Shown here: piece after piece, positions 1-8,890 of the stretch | Numbering within the stretch: the stretch's first letter is position 1 | Layout: every line of letters starts with the position of its first letter | Assembly: GCA_028688275.1 (NCBI GenBank) | Contig: JAQTYN010000009.1 | Coordinates: 1 to 64,000, forward strand | Source: Gallionella sp. | Lineage (GTDB): Bacteria; Pseudomonadota; Gammaproteobacteria; Burkholderiales; Gallionellaceae | Direction: 5' to 3' | Length of the DNA: 64,000 nucleotides | Made by a program: the position numbers and the translations under genes | The notes under the pieces: model-generated | Database searches by the model: none | What the model saw: only the letters and a program-made list of their open reading frames with translations | What the model was told of the DNA's origin: nothing

Positions 1-2
1 CG

Positions 3-119
3 AAAAAGTTCAAACATAATCTGGCCGTATCTATAGAAATAGAAACAAAAACACGGGGCAGCGCCGACCAGCTGCATGAAATAGGCGACCCTCTTAAACT
101 AGACACATTATTGTCTTGA
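3..119 (+). other. Partial open frame at window edge, unrecognised
   Basis: The frame is open from the window edge and stops at a TGA at 117-119, leaving 38 codons with no start codon visible. The peptide end (GDPLKLDTLLS) was not recognised. It may be the tail of a gene that starts outside the window, or chance. It abuts the attC-like sequence, so it may mark where that site was interrupted. Confidence 0.2.
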
Positions 120-187
120 CCGAGGGGGCCACTTTAGAAGGCGCGTCCCTGCGATGGGAGGGAGCGAGCTTGAGCGCAGGGTTAGGC
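120..187 (-). repeat. attC-like recombination site, degenerate
   Basis: Read on the minus strand from 187, the sequence starts with the inverse core box GCCTAAC. A hairpin CCCTGCG/CGCAGGG follows, then GGGACGCGCC, which resembles the L'' box of integron attC sites, and a GGCCCCC stretch where L' would lie. The expected closing GTTRRRY box is missing near 120, so the site is truncated or decayed. The stop codon of the 182-634 gene lies inside the GCCTAAC box, as is common in integron cassettes. No integrase gene is in the window. Confidence 0.45.
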
Positions 188-634
188 AATTGATTTTACC
201 CGCATGGCTCTAAGACAAAGAAACCCACCAAAGGCTGATAAAGCGGGGCTCGCAACAAAAGCTACCAAATGTTGCCAGACTGGGACATGTGATGACGTAA
301 ATATAAGGGCATACAGCCCGCTGCCGACACAAAGAAAAGCAGCGAGAGTGCCATTCAAAATTTCATCATGTTTGGCAACTCGAGCTGCAACGTAGCCGCC
401 AAGTATTGAGCAGAACGAACCTATTAACAATTGCGTTGTATGCAAGAGAGGATCGTCTTTCAGAGTCTGTAAAAGTACCTCGGAGAACTGTTCTTTGGGA
501 ATTGAATCAAGATGCCGAGTGGCTGTGATGTAGAGAATTAGCGGAATGACAAGGATATTGGTCGCAACAATATCTGTGATTGAGCCAAGAACAACGCCTT
601 TAAACGAAATTTTATTCAACGTACTTCCTTTCAA
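182..634 (-). CDS. Four-helix membrane protein, possible integron cassette gene
   Basis: This 150-residue protein has about four hydrophobic stretches (roughly residues 11-36, 66-86, 93-112 and 118-142) joined by short loops, so it is probably an inner-membrane protein. I do not recognise a family. A purine-rich ribosome-binding site (GAAAGGAAG) lies about 5 bases before the ATG. The gene is bounded by inverted copies of a 12-base sequence ending in GTTAGGC/GCCTAAC, at 181-192 and 649-660. That arrangement, one gene per unit with its stop inside the box, is typical of integron gene cassettes. Its function is unknown. Confidence 0.6.
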   Translation of the reverse strand: MKGSTLNKISFKGVVLGSITDIVATNILVIPLILYITATRHLDSIPKEQFSEVLLQTLKDDPLLHTTQLLIGSFCSILGGYVAARVAKHDEILNGTLAAFLCVGSGLYALIFTSSHVPVWQHLVAFVASPALSAFGGFLCLRAMRVKSIA

Positions 635-648
635 GATAACGATCTATG

Positions 649-661
649 CAATTGCCTAACG
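649..661 (-). other. GTTAGGC core-site box at cassette start
   Basis: On the minus strand the sequence reads AACGTTAGGC and continues AATTG into the 182-634 gene. This matches the GTTRRRY core box that closes one attC or attI site and opens the next cassette. The inverted copy is at 181-192. I see no full attC structure on the upstream side (661-740). Confidence 0.4.
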
Positions 662-893
662 TTAAATAGACACCCTAAAAAGTGCCGTGAAATACACCTT
701 GAAGGTGTGTAAACTGGAAATTATTTTATAGTGCATTGTTTATATTGGAGGTTAAAACAATAACACGCCCAATTTTCCGACAAAAACACCACCCTAAAAT
801 TTCATTTTGCGACTGAATCGCGGGCGGAATTAGACGCTTTATTTCGTTCTGTCGCAAGCCGCGTTTTCCCCATTACCAAGCCCACCCCGCCTT

Positions 894-1652
894 TCACGGA
901 TAGCTAAACGATTTAATCAAGGTTAATTCCCCAGGGTTGCGTAGGGGGGCTTGGAAGGTTTGGCGTTTTTCGGACAAGGTGCCTTCTTGGGAAACAATGG
1001 TCACTTGCACGAGGGTGACGTGTGCGTCTTGCATATCGCCGCCGCCGAAGTAGTTGACGAAAACGTGGTACACGCCATTGGGGGGGCTGGGGTTGGCGTA
1101 GATTTCGGGGCCGTAGCCTGTGGTGACATCGACATCCAACGCCCCGCCATTTTCTGCCACGCGATTACCGTAAAAAACGTGCGCGCCATCAGGTGAAACC
1201 ACGTGTAAATCCAAATCGGTGCTGTCGCTGTCCCACGACAAAATCACGCGCAGCCGTGCGGGGGCTTTGTCGGGATTGCGGTCATAAAACTGCACGCGCT
1301 GGACTTGTTTGCCGTCCGCGCTGCGAATTTCCACATTGTTTGAGCCTGAACCGAAGCTGTAGGGGCGGGAGAAGTTGCCGTTTTCATCCACGGAAATGGG
1401 CATAGGCGCGCCGTTGACGATAAGTTTGGCGGGGCGGTTTTTGGGATGACGGGCGATGTGTCCTCGAATCAACGCCATGTCGCTATGTCCTGCGGTATTC
1501 ACCGACGCAGCGGGATAGTTCACTTCCTGCCGAAAACCCGCCGCCGCACCCGCACTGTCGCGCCACCCCCCACGCGGCAACTCCAAAGTCGCCTCCGCGT
1601 AAACGTGGCTGGATAGGGTTAATAAACATAGCCATTTCAAAGTGTTTAACAT
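894..1652 (-). CDS. yfaP: YfaP-like DUF2135 exported protein
   Basis: This 252-residue protein has a signal peptide (residues 1-19, cleavage after HVYA). Its C-terminal half carries the DUF2135 signature LSWDSDSTDLDLHVVSPDG, followed by the Tyr/Gly-rich stretch expected of a beta-sandwich, so it should be periplasmic. It is the last gene of a five-gene minus-strand set in the order of E. coli yfaA-yfaT-yfaS-yfaQ-yfaP. The biochemical role in the family is not established. The context points to work with the alpha-2-macroglobulin encoded upstream. Confidence 0.85.
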   Translation of the reverse strand: MLNTLKWLCLLTLSSHVYAEATLELPRGGWRDSAGAAAGFRQEVNYPAASVNTAGHSDMALIRGHIARHPKNRPAKLIVNGAPMPISVDENGNFSRPYSFGSGSNNVEIRSADGKQVQRVQFYDRNPDKAPARLRVILSWDSDSTDLDLHVVSPDGAHVFYGNRVAENGGALDVDVTTGYGPEIYANPSPPNGVYHVFVNYFGGGDMQDAHVTLVQVTIVSQEGTLSEKRQTFQAPLRNPGELTLIKSFSYP

Positions 1653-1674
1653 GATTTAAGTCGCTCCAAGTAAG

Positions 1675-1812
1675 TTGGTCGTTAGTCGTTAGTTGCTAGG
1701 GTGAAAGGCGCTCGCTTATATATTTTCACATATATTCAATTAGATGATGAAAAATACCAGCCAGTTTTCCAATCTGGCAACTAACGACTAGAGACTATCG
1801 ACTAACGACCAA
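1675..1812. repeat. Long inverted repeat between yfaP and yfaQ
   Basis: The left arm (1675-1697) contains GGTCGTTAGTCGTTAGTTGC. The right arm (1776-1812) holds the complement interrupted by a 14-base insertion (GAGACTATCGACTA). The arms enclose about 80 bases of AT-rich sequence, and the right arm overlaps the yfaQ stop codon. A related short copy lies at 8125-8167 between yfaS and yfaT. It could form a long hairpin in the operon transcript. Confidence 0.6.
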
Positions 1813-3424
1813 ACTCAACCAATCGCCGAGCCAATCGCTCGATATAGTTTTCATCCGCCCCATTGGGATGATAGCGCAATGCCAGATGCAAATACTCGTG
1901 TGCGAGGGTGATGCGTTCGTTTAGGCTGCGCCAGCCTCGAATGTAGATGCGCAAGCGTTGTTGGTCGGAATACGGATTTCCGTTGTTGAGCGCGCAAATT
2001 TTGGGCGGGGTGTCTAGCGGCTCAAATCCTGCTTCACGTTGTAGCTTGGGCGACCATTTTGCAGCGGCATTGGTCAGCCATGTTTCGGCGGCGATTAGGC
2101 GGTGGCATTCGGTTTGCGCATTCAAGGTGGTCAGCGTTGCTTGCGGATAACTGTGCGACAACATGCGTTCAAAGTCCCAACCTTCGCCCGCTTGTGACAC
2201 GGCAGCTTGCCATGACAATTGATTTTCGCCCGCCAGCGTTTGGTGATAGCGCACTGCCACCCCTTGCAATACCAGCTCATCGGTAAACCATGCCGCCGCC
2301 AGCGCGCCGTCCGTGGGCGGATTGGGGCTGACGCGCTGGGTTTGGCTGGCATCGGCAATGTGCCAACAACCGCCTGTAAAAGCTGCGTTTTGCAACACAT
2401 AACTGCGGGCGGCAATCGCCAAAGCGCGGGCGGCTTGGGCTGGTTGCGCATTGCCTTCGCGGTCAATCACGCGGGCGAGGTAATCGTTTAAACCAAATCG
2501 CCCTGTGATGACGGGCGGTTGATCTGAACTCAAGCGCATTTCGCCTTGCGCGACGATATTGAGGTGATTGCCATTGGCAAATTGCAGCCGATACGCGCCT
2601 CTTAGATGACCCGCTGGCGCGGGGGCAGTGCCTCGCCACACACTTTGCAACGGGTAGCGGGCAAAAAAATCGACATCGACACAGCGGGTTTCGTGGGTGT
2701 TTTGCCAACGGGGGGATGGCAAAGTTGCTGCCAACGTCGTTGCCCAAGTGGTCAGCGCGCTACGACTTGCGCCCGCCGCGCCAAACCAAAACGGCGTGCC
2801 ATCCACCAACCAACCCGCACCGCCGCCGATGTTATTGCCCGCCACATCGTGCCACGAATAGGTTTTGTAGCGTATGCCCGTGCCTAATCGGGTCCACGCT
2901 TCCCGCCCATAACCTTGCACACTGGTTGCCAATAATGCTTGCCGCGCTTCGGCTTGGGCGAGGGGCGAAATGTCTGCCAGTGCTTGCAGCAAACTCGCCA
3001 ATGGCACGCGGGTGTCGGGCTGAAGTTGGTTGATATTTTGCAACCACGCGGCGGCGGTGCGCGTTTGCCAATACCGTTGCCACGCGTCGGGCGTAATAGA
3101 CAAACGGGCAGGTAAAAAATACGGCGCGCAAGAACGGGCTAAGGCGATGTCGCGGGAAATAGATTCATTGGGTTCGCCGCAATAACGATCTGCCTCGCTC
3201 AACACAGCGGGAACGAGGTAATCAGGCTCGTGCGCGTGCGTGTCGGCGAGATAGGCATAGACAAATAATTTCCATAGACTGCCCAACGGTACATGACTCG
3301 GCAAAGCCGCGTTGCCGCTCAATGCCCGCATTTCCACCCGCCCATCGCGCAACCACGCTACCTGCGCATCCGCCCAAACATTGCCCGCCAGTAAAACAAG
3401 CAGCACGCCCCAAAAACCGTTCAT
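1802..3424 (-). CDS. yfaQ: YfaQ-like DUF2300 protein with three cell-wall enzyme motifs
   Basis: From the ATG at 3424 the protein opens with a clear signal peptide (MNGFWGVLLVLLAGNVWA). Earlier in-frame starts (GTG 3505, ATG 3481) would place a charged leader encoded by repeat DNA in front of it. Three modules are visible, numbered from the GTG at 3505. The first is a beta-lactamase/penicillin-binding-like part with SLWK at 76-79 and a KTYSW stretch. The second is a SpoIID/LytB-like segment (YLARVIDREG then ARALAIAARSYVL). The third is an HEYLH zinc-peptidase motif at 536-540. I infer a periplasmic enzyme acting on peptidoglycan or peptides. The family function is not proven. Confidence 0.8.
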   Translation of the reverse strand: MNGFWGVLLVLLAGNVWADAQVAWLRDGRVEMRALSGNAALPSHVPLGSLWKLFVYAYLADTHAHEPDYLVPAVLSEADRYCGEPNESISRDIALARSCAPYFLPARLSITPDAWQRYWQTRTAAAWLQNINQLQPDTRVPLASLLQALADISPLAQAEARQALLATSVQGYGREAWTRLGTGIRYKTYSWHDVAGNNIGGGAGWLVDGTPFWFGAAGASRSALTTWATTLAATLPSPRWQNTHETRCVDVDFFARYPLQSVWRGTAPAPAGHLRGAYRLQFANGNHLNIVAQGEMRLSSDQPPVITGRFGLNDYLARVIDREGNAQPAQAARALAIAARSYVLQNAAFTGGCWHIADASQTQRVSPNPPTDGALAAAWFTDELVLQGVAVRYHQTLAGENQLSWQAAVSQAGEGWDFERMLSHSYPQATLTTLNAQTECHRLIAAETWLTNAAAKWSPKLQREAGFEPLDTPPKICALNNGNPYSDQQRLRIYIRGWRSLNERITLAHEYLHLALRYHPNGADENYIERLARRLVEFGR

Positions 3425-3521
3425 CCTGAGCGTGTCGAAGGAAGAACGGTTTTTCAGCAAGGCGTGATGTTTTTCGTTCATGGTTCGACCGTTCGACAAG
3501 CTCACGACTCACCACGAACGG
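3415..3521. repeat. Pair of REP-like palindromes
   Basis: Two short palindromes, AACCGTTC...GAACGGTT (3415-3451) and CCGTTCG...CGAACGG (3489-3521), enclose sequence of the type TTCGACAAGCTCACGAC. That type is common as an extragenic palindromic repeat in proteobacteria. They lie between yfaS and yfaQ, so translation of yfaQ before 3424 would run through repeat DNA. Confidence 0.6.
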
Positions 3522-3541
3522 GAAAATCACTCCGCACGAAT

Positions 3542-6500
3542 TTAGCGTATCTCAATCTGCCCACGCGGATGCGCCTCAAAGGCTTTTTGGGTGGGTTGGT
3601 ACATGGGGTAATAACGCACGGGCGGCAGGGTAAATTTACCTGTTTGGGCGGCGCGCACTAAATGACGTATCACCATTTCTTGGTGCAGCACTTCTACAGG
3701 CACCGCGTAACCTTGGGGTGTGAGTTCGTACTGCGCACGTTCCAACGGCGAGGCGGGTTTGCCTTGTGATTGGATGTTAATCCCCCAAGTGGAACGATCC
3801 GCTGTTGCCCCAGGCGGGAGCGGCACTTCGAGGATGCCAAAACGAAGCGGTGAGCCTTTGGTGTTTACCAGCATGATTTCATCCAGATAGAGTTCGTCGG
3901 TTTTCAGCACGGCATTGCTCGGCAATAATTCCAAGGTGTAATTCATGCCTAGCTCAGATTCCCCGCTGGTTTTTTGAGCAGCCGCAGACTGTTGCACCAT
4001 GCGGTAAATATGCCGTTCCACTTTCACCGCTAATTGGCTGGTTTCGGCTTCGCGGCTGTCAAACTGCACCATCGCGGTGAGTCCCGCTGTCGGTGCGGCG
4101 GCGAGGTTGATGCTGTTCGGCACGCCCGTATTCCAGCGATAAACGCGTTGTCCCGATGACGTTTCGACGGCTTGCCACGGCGCGGCGAGGTCGATGCGCG
4201 GACTGCGCAAATCCCGTCCGCCGCCCAAGGCGCGGTATGTCCAGATCAAAGTCAACGCGCGGTCTATGGTGGGGGACTCGGCGCGTACTTGTTCCAACAC
4301 TTTGCCCGCGTCCGTCACGGGCAATTTGCCTGTCAATAACAACAGCGCGTCGCCCAATGGCAAGTCCAGCTTTTCCACTTGTTGCGCAGCAAGACTCAAT
4401 GCCAGCGCGGCTTTGGGCGGCAATGTTCCTTTACTTTGTTGCACCACATAACCCGTTAATAACAAGGTCATAGCTTGTACCGAATCACGTTCATCAGTGC
4501 CCAACACCAGACTATTTTGCGCAGAAGGCACGGCGGTGGGGGCGTTGAGACGCACCGCGAGTTGCTCTTGCAACAAGGCTTCTGCCATCGAACGCACAGG
4601 CAAACCGATTTCCTGCATCCAATGCAACATCAATGCCCGATGCCACGGTGAACGTTGCGCCCCGCTGCTGCGATACACTTCCAATAAACGCTCAAAATGT
4701 CCATTCGGCAAACTCAGCTTCAAGGCGCGGCTGGCGTGCCAATCGGCGTAATAGGCGTAAGTGGTCAACAACGGGTCATTTTCCTCGCGGTCAGGCGCAC
4801 GCCACCAACCAAACGTCGCTTGATCGCCCGCCATTTGTGCCAAACGGAAACGATAACTGTGTAGCCGTTGCGCCAATTGATCCGCCAGCCCCGCTTCCGT
4901 GGGCAACAGCGATTGCAAGGCTAAACTGTAGGGAATCAAGCGACTGGCGGTTTGTTCCACGCAGCCGTAAGGGTACGTTATCAAATCTTCCATCACGCGG
5001 CGCAGTTGGGCATTCGCGCTGTCGGTCAATTGCAGCCGAATGTTACTGGCATCGGGTGGCAATTTCAGCGCGTTGTCTTTGCTCGTCAGCGGCACACTGA
5101 GCGAGCGCGGGCTTTGCCAAGCCAAAGGCACGACTTTCAGCGGCACGGTCAGCGCGTCCACGGTCTTTTTATTGACGGCCAACGCCAAATTAAGCTGCAT
5201 CGCATTCGCTGCCGCGCTCAAGGGCAGACTGACAAAATTCGCTCCTGGCTTTAAATTCACGCTATCGCGGCGTTTTAAATTGCCGCCGCTGGTGCTGAGT
5301 TCAGCGGTCGCCGCCTGATTGCCTTGGTTAAAAATCGCCACGCTGGCATTGGGCGCGTCTTGGCTGCGCATCCAATTCGGACTTGTCCATTTAACGTAAA
5401 AATCTTTGTCGGAACGCAAGTACGACACGCCTTGCCCCACCGTCCCTGCGGGTGCAGTGGCGCGCACGGTCACGCGCCAACGGGTCAGCGAGTCAGGCAT
5501 CACAAAGGAAACCTTGGCGTGACCTTGTTTATCCACGGCCACACTGGGTTGCCAAAACGCGGTGTCTTTATCTTCGCGCCGTGGACGTTCCAACACTTTA
5601 ATCGCCCGTTGCGGGGTTTGGCTGCGCGATGGCATGGTCAAAGACGAAGGCGGTTTTGCCAAGTCATACGCGATAAAGCTCAAACTGGCGGAGGTGCGCA
5701 CATTGTTGCGGCGGGGGTGATAAAAGAAATCGGCAATGTCAGGCGCAATTTCAGGTTGCAGCACGTAAATCATTTCATCCACCACGCCGACGGTGAGTTG
5801 CGTCCCCGCCGCCACTTTGCCGCCCACCAAGGCGGATAAATCCAGTGTCACTTTTTCACCTGGCGCATACACAGCTTTATCGGCTTGCACAGTCACTTCG
5901 ATGCGTGGAATTTCCACCTTCAACCCCAAGTTTTGAAACACATATTCTCCGCCTTGCACATAGACTACCGATAAGGTGATATTCGGCCCGTAATCCGCCC
6001 GCACAGGCATATCCACCTTCCACTGTGTCGGCGTGAGTCGCGTAGCGTGTACCCAATCTGCCCCGCTGGTCAGCAGCGCGGTTTTCTCGACTTTATCGCG
6101 TTCCAATGTAAACAAAGCTTGTTCCACTTTTTGCGGGAACGTCACCAGCGCGTGCGCCGTTTCACCCGCCCGATAACTGCGTTTATCGAACACCATGTCT
6201 ATCGAACCTTGCGGCGCACTCAAGCCCGCACCGCTGACGTAATGCGAAGTCGCGCCCACCAAATTGCCCGTCGCATCGCGCAGCGACACGGTGTACGTGC
6301 CTGATTCGGCGAAGTTCAACGAAAATTGATTGGAATTTGCCAATTTACCACTGGCGCGTTGGCGATTTTCCAAGCGCACCCATTCCCACGCCACGGGCGC
6401 GGAGGTGATGGCATCGGCAGTGGCAACGACTTGGATGGCGAAATCGACTTTTTCCCCCACCGCCGAGAAAGCGCGCTCACTTTTCAGCGCGTAAGTATTG

Positions 6501-8101
6501 ATGCCGCGCTCGACTAAAATTTCTTTTGTGACACGCACGCGATACGACGCGCCGTCGGTTGCCAACGCGGACAACACATAGCGGCTGGGATCGCTTGCGG
6601 GGGGCAAGACAAAATTCGCCACGCCTTTTGCATCCGTCACGAGGCTTTCGGTAGTGAGTTGCACGGGGAATTGCCCCGCATAACCCAAGTCACCTTCAAT
6701 CATGGAAATGCGTTGCGAACGTGCGGTGAGCTCTACTTTGGCTTTCACCACAGGTTTGCCATCGGGGTAGAACAATTGCATTTTGCCTTTCACAGGCTCA
6801 TTGGTTTTGAAATCACGTTTTTCAGGTAACACTTTGATTTCAAAATGAGGTTTTTGGTATTCCGCCACGCGGAACGCAGCACCATAGGTGTTGCCTTTGT
6901 ATGCAAAGCGCAACTCATACCCGCCTGCCACGGCATTATCAGGTAATTGAAAACTGGTATCACCGCCGCTTTGCGGTGTCATTTTCAGCGTTTTTCCCGC
7001 CACAGGGAAACCATTGGCATCAAACACTTGCAACTTTAATTCGCCCGCCGTGATGGGCGTGGAATCGCGGGCAGAAGTAAAGGTGCGCCCCATAAACTTC
7101 ACAAAAACCGTTTCGCCCGCGCGGTACAAAGGGCGGTCAGTGACGGCATAAAGTTTGGTGTTGTAAATTTCGCTGTCGTAGTAAAAATTCTCGGCGACAT
7201 ACACCCCGCCTTGCGGGTCTTCGCCATACAAATAGGTTTTTTCAGGCGCGCTGCGGGGAAAAGAAACCAAACCATTTTTGTCGGTTTTACCGTCACCCAA
7301 CACACCCACTCCGTCCGTCCACACGGTTTTAGCATTGGCAACTGGGCTACCGTTGGTACGATTCGCCACCCACACCAACATTTGTTTGCCCGATACTTTG
7401 GTGACGGCAATCGAGTTGGAGACAAATACCAAGGTAACGGCACGATGATCGCCCGCCATGACTTCGACTAAATACAACCCAGGTTTACGTTTCCCCAAGG
7501 GAATCATCACATTTTTACCGCGTTCGGCGGGCATAAATTCGCTACTACTGCCTTCCATTTTCAAACCTTTGGGCGGCATGATGGATTGAGCCTGATGAAT
7601 CGGGTAGCGAAAACTATCCACCAAAGTATGCCCTTGCAAAGGACGATATTTGGGATCAAGGGTTAGTGGCGTGGGCACGGATTCCAGCGGATGAGTGCGC
7701 ACACCTGATGCTTGGGCGGTGACGGCAGTACGCGCATCGAGCGAAAACACCTTGCGCCATGACTCGCGGGAATTCACCCACCAACTGTCCCAAATACGCG
7801 CCAAAGCATTAGAAAACCCCTCCCCCACGTAGTCGCCTTTGACATTGATACGATGCAGATTTTTTTGTGATTTCAAAAATTCCATGGGCTGGCTGACGCG
7901 ATACACATACACATCCACCCCGCCGTATTCGGGCACGGACGCGAGATCCTGCATTTCCAAGCGCACCGTAGCGATGTCATTTGACCCAAACGCCGCATCA
8001 CTCAATAAGAAAAACGGCGCGCCATCCTCCGCCAGCGTGGGATAGGTGAGCAACAACGCACACAGCGCGGTGAACAAAGCCAAGTAGCGAGTGATTTTCA
8101 T
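3542..8101 (-). CDS. yfaS: Bacterial alpha-2-macroglobulin (YfaS/MagD-like)
   Basis: This 1519-residue protein (E. coli YfaS is about 1530) starts with a signal peptide ending TLAED. It has repeated macroglobulin beta-sandwich domains (for example the Y-RAGETVFVKF and YAPGEKVTLDL starts), then the central DSLTRWRVTVRATA stretch typical of bacterial A2M. The tetrapeptide CVEQ at 1047-1050 (GCVEQTASRL) sits where the internal thioester is formed in thioester-bearing members. The family traps proteases; the periplasmic bacterial forms are proposed to protect against foreign proteases. The ATG at 8101 has AGGAG nine bases upstream. It is the central gene of the yfa-type operon. Confidence 0.92.
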   Translation of the reverse strand: MKITRYLALFTALCALLLTYPTLAEDGAPFFLLSDAAFGSNDIATVRLEMQDLASVPEYGGVDVYVYRVSQPMEFLKSQKNLHRINVKGDYVGEGFSNALARIWDSWWVNSRESWRKVFSLDARTAVTAQASGVRTHPLESVPTPLTLDPKYRPLQGHTLVDSFRYPIHQAQSIMPPKGLKMEGSSSEFMPAERGKNVMIPLGKRKPGLYLVEVMAGDHRAVTLVFVSNSIAVTKVSGKQMLVWVANRTNGSPVANAKTVWTDGVGVLGDGKTDKNGLVSFPRSAPEKTYLYGEDPQGGVYVAENFYYDSEIYNTKLYAVTDRPLYRAGETVFVKFMGRTFTSARDSTPITAGELKLQVFDANGFPVAGKTLKMTPQSGGDTSFQLPDNAVAGGYELRFAYKGNTYGAAFRVAEYQKPHFEIKVLPEKRDFKTNEPVKGKMQLFYPDGKPVVKAKVELTARSQRISMIEGDLGYAGQFPVQLTTESLVTDAKGVANFVLPPASDPSRYVLSALATDGASYRVRVTKEILVERGINTYALKSERAFSAVGEKVDFAIQVVATADAITSAPVAWEWVRLENRQRASGKLANSNQFSLNFAESGTYTVSLRDATGNLVGATSHYVSGAGLSAPQGSIDMVFDKRSYRAGETAHALVTFPQKVEQALFTLERDKVEKTALLTSGADWVHATRLTPTQWKVDMPVRADYGPNITLSVVYVQGGEYVFQNLGLKVEIPRIEVTVQADKAVYAPGEKVTLDLSALVGGKVAAGTQLTVGVVDEMIYVLQPEIAPDIADFFYHPRRNNVRTSASLSFIAYDLAKPPSSLTMPSRSQTPQRAIKVLERPRREDKDTAFWQPSVAVDKQGHAKVSFVMPDSLTRWRVTVRATAPAGTVGQGVSYLRSDKDFYVKWTSPNWMRSQDAPNASVAIFNQGNQAATAELSTSGGNLKRRDSVNLKPGANFVSLPLSAAANAMQLNLALAVNKKTVDALTVPLKVVPLAWQSPRSLSVPLTSKDNALKLPPDASNIRLQLTDSANAQLRRVMEDLITYPYGCVEQTASRLIPYSLALQSLLPTEAGLADQLAQRLHSYRFRLAQMAGDQATFGWWRAPDREENDPLLTTYAYYADWHASRALKLSLPNGHFERLLEVYRSSGAQRSPWHRALMLHWMQEIGLPVRSMAEALLQEQLAVRLNAPTAVPSAQNSLVLGTDERDSVQAMTLLLTGYVVQQSKGTLPPKAALALSLAAQQVEKLDLPLGDALLLLTGKLPVTDAGKVLEQVRAESPTIDRALTLIWTYRALGGGRDLRSPRIDLAAPWQAVETSSGQRVYRWNTGVPNSINLAAAPTAGLTAMVQFDSREAETSQLAVKVERHIYRMVQQSAAAQKTSGESELGMNYTLELLPSNAVLKTDELYLDEIMLVNTKGSPLRFGILEVPLPPGATADRSTWGINIQSQGKPASPLERAQYELTPQGYAVPVEVLHQEMVIRHLVRAAQTGKFTLPPVRYYPMYQPTQKAFEAHPRGQIEIR

Positions 8102-8124
8102 AAATAAATGCTCCTAAAAAATTT

Positions 8125-8167
8125 TTAGCTGCTAGTCGTTAGTTGCTAAAAACTAGGAGCTAACGAC
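8125..8167. repeat. Short inverted repeat between yfaS and yfaT
   Basis: TTAGCTGCTAGT and ACTAGGAGCTAA are near-perfect inverted copies around TAGTTGCTAAAAACT. The motif TAGTCGTTAGTTGCTA is shared with the larger repeat at 1675-1812. Confidence 0.5.
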
Positions 8168-8172
8168 CAATT

Positions 8173-8808
8173 TCACACCGACAAAAAATTCAACCGATAC
8201 ACGCCCGCAAAGTTAGGGTTCTCCGCGACAGGATGCCAACGCGTATCTTGCCAATGCAACAATTCGCGCAACGACACGGCGCGCAGCCCGTTGTCATCGG
8301 GGCGCACTGTGCCTGTGTGGTAGGCAATATACGATCCCATCCATACCATCAAATGCTGCGCATCCCCTTGATCGAAAAACAATAAATCGCCCAGCGCGGC
8401 GAGATTGCAATTTTTATGCAAAAAACGCGCATTGCCCTGCACCATTTCCAAAGCACTGGCATACGCTGAATACGAACCATCTGCCAATTTCCAATGGTGG
8501 CGCAAAGTTTGTTGCTCGGCGGTTAGCACTAAGTCGGGCGGCAACGGCATTTGGCTCATGCCATTGGCGTGTCGCCATTTTGCATCATGGGTGCGCAAGG
8601 CTTCCGCCACCGCAAACCGCACCAATCCCGCACAATCGTGCTGCTGCCAGCGCGGGGTCAGCGTCTTAAATTGCGCCGCAATCATTTGCGCCATCCATGC
8701 CCGAAACGTGCGCGATTGCGCAGGAGTCAAAACAGGCTCAACCGCCGCTCTCACATTTGAACAAAAAGCTGCAAATAACGCGCTCAATAAAAAATCACGG
8801 CGTGTCAT
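8173..8808 (-). CDS. yfaT: YfaT-like DUF1175 protein, NlpC/P60-like cysteine peptidase fold
   Basis: The 211-residue product has an N-terminal signal sequence (residues 1-22, arginine-rich start MTRRDFLLSA). The motif DCAGLVRF (Cys59) followed by GDLLFFDQG and QHLMVW (His152) matches the Cys-His layout of NlpC/P60 endopeptidases. I therefore infer a periplasmic cysteine peptidase or amidase fold for this DUF1175 member. Its family partner in E. coli and Salmonella is the alpha-2-macroglobulin YfaS, encoded immediately downstream here. Activity has not been shown for the family as far as I know. Confidence 0.82.
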   Translation of the reverse strand: MTRRDFLLSALFAAFCSNVRAAVEPVLTPAQSRTFRAWMAQMIAAQFKTLTPRWQQHDCAGLVRFAVAEALRTHDAKWRHANGMSQMPLPPDLVLTAEQQTLRHHWKLADGSYSAYASALEMVQGNARFLHKNCNLAALGDLLFFDQGDAQHLMVWMGSYIAYHTGTVRPDDNGLRAVSLRELLHWQDTRWHPVAENPNFAGVYRLNFLSV

Positions 8809-8839
8809 GATGGAACGGACAGCATACTAGGTAAATCAA

Positions 8840-8872
8840 CCTGCTCCCCTCGCCCACTTGTGGGAGAGGGAA
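8840..8872. repeat. Dispersed GC-rich palindromic repeat
   Basis: The stretch CTCGCCCACTTGTGGGAGAGGG is a hairpin-forming extragenic element. Similar copies occur at 43385-43422 and, in part, within 53950-54168. It separates yfaT from yfaA. Confidence 0.6.
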
Positions 8873-8890
8873 TGTATAAAAAACCGCGCC

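Noticed and set aside
1-120. End of an insertion sequence at the window edge
   Set aside because: The TGTCTAGTTTAAG end on the minus strand could be a terminal repeat, but only one end is visible and no transposase motif is seen.
3542-8101. Many long plus-strand open frames across yfaS
   Set aside because: They are antisense to a clearly coded 1519-residue protein and have no signals or families; high GC explains the lack of stops.
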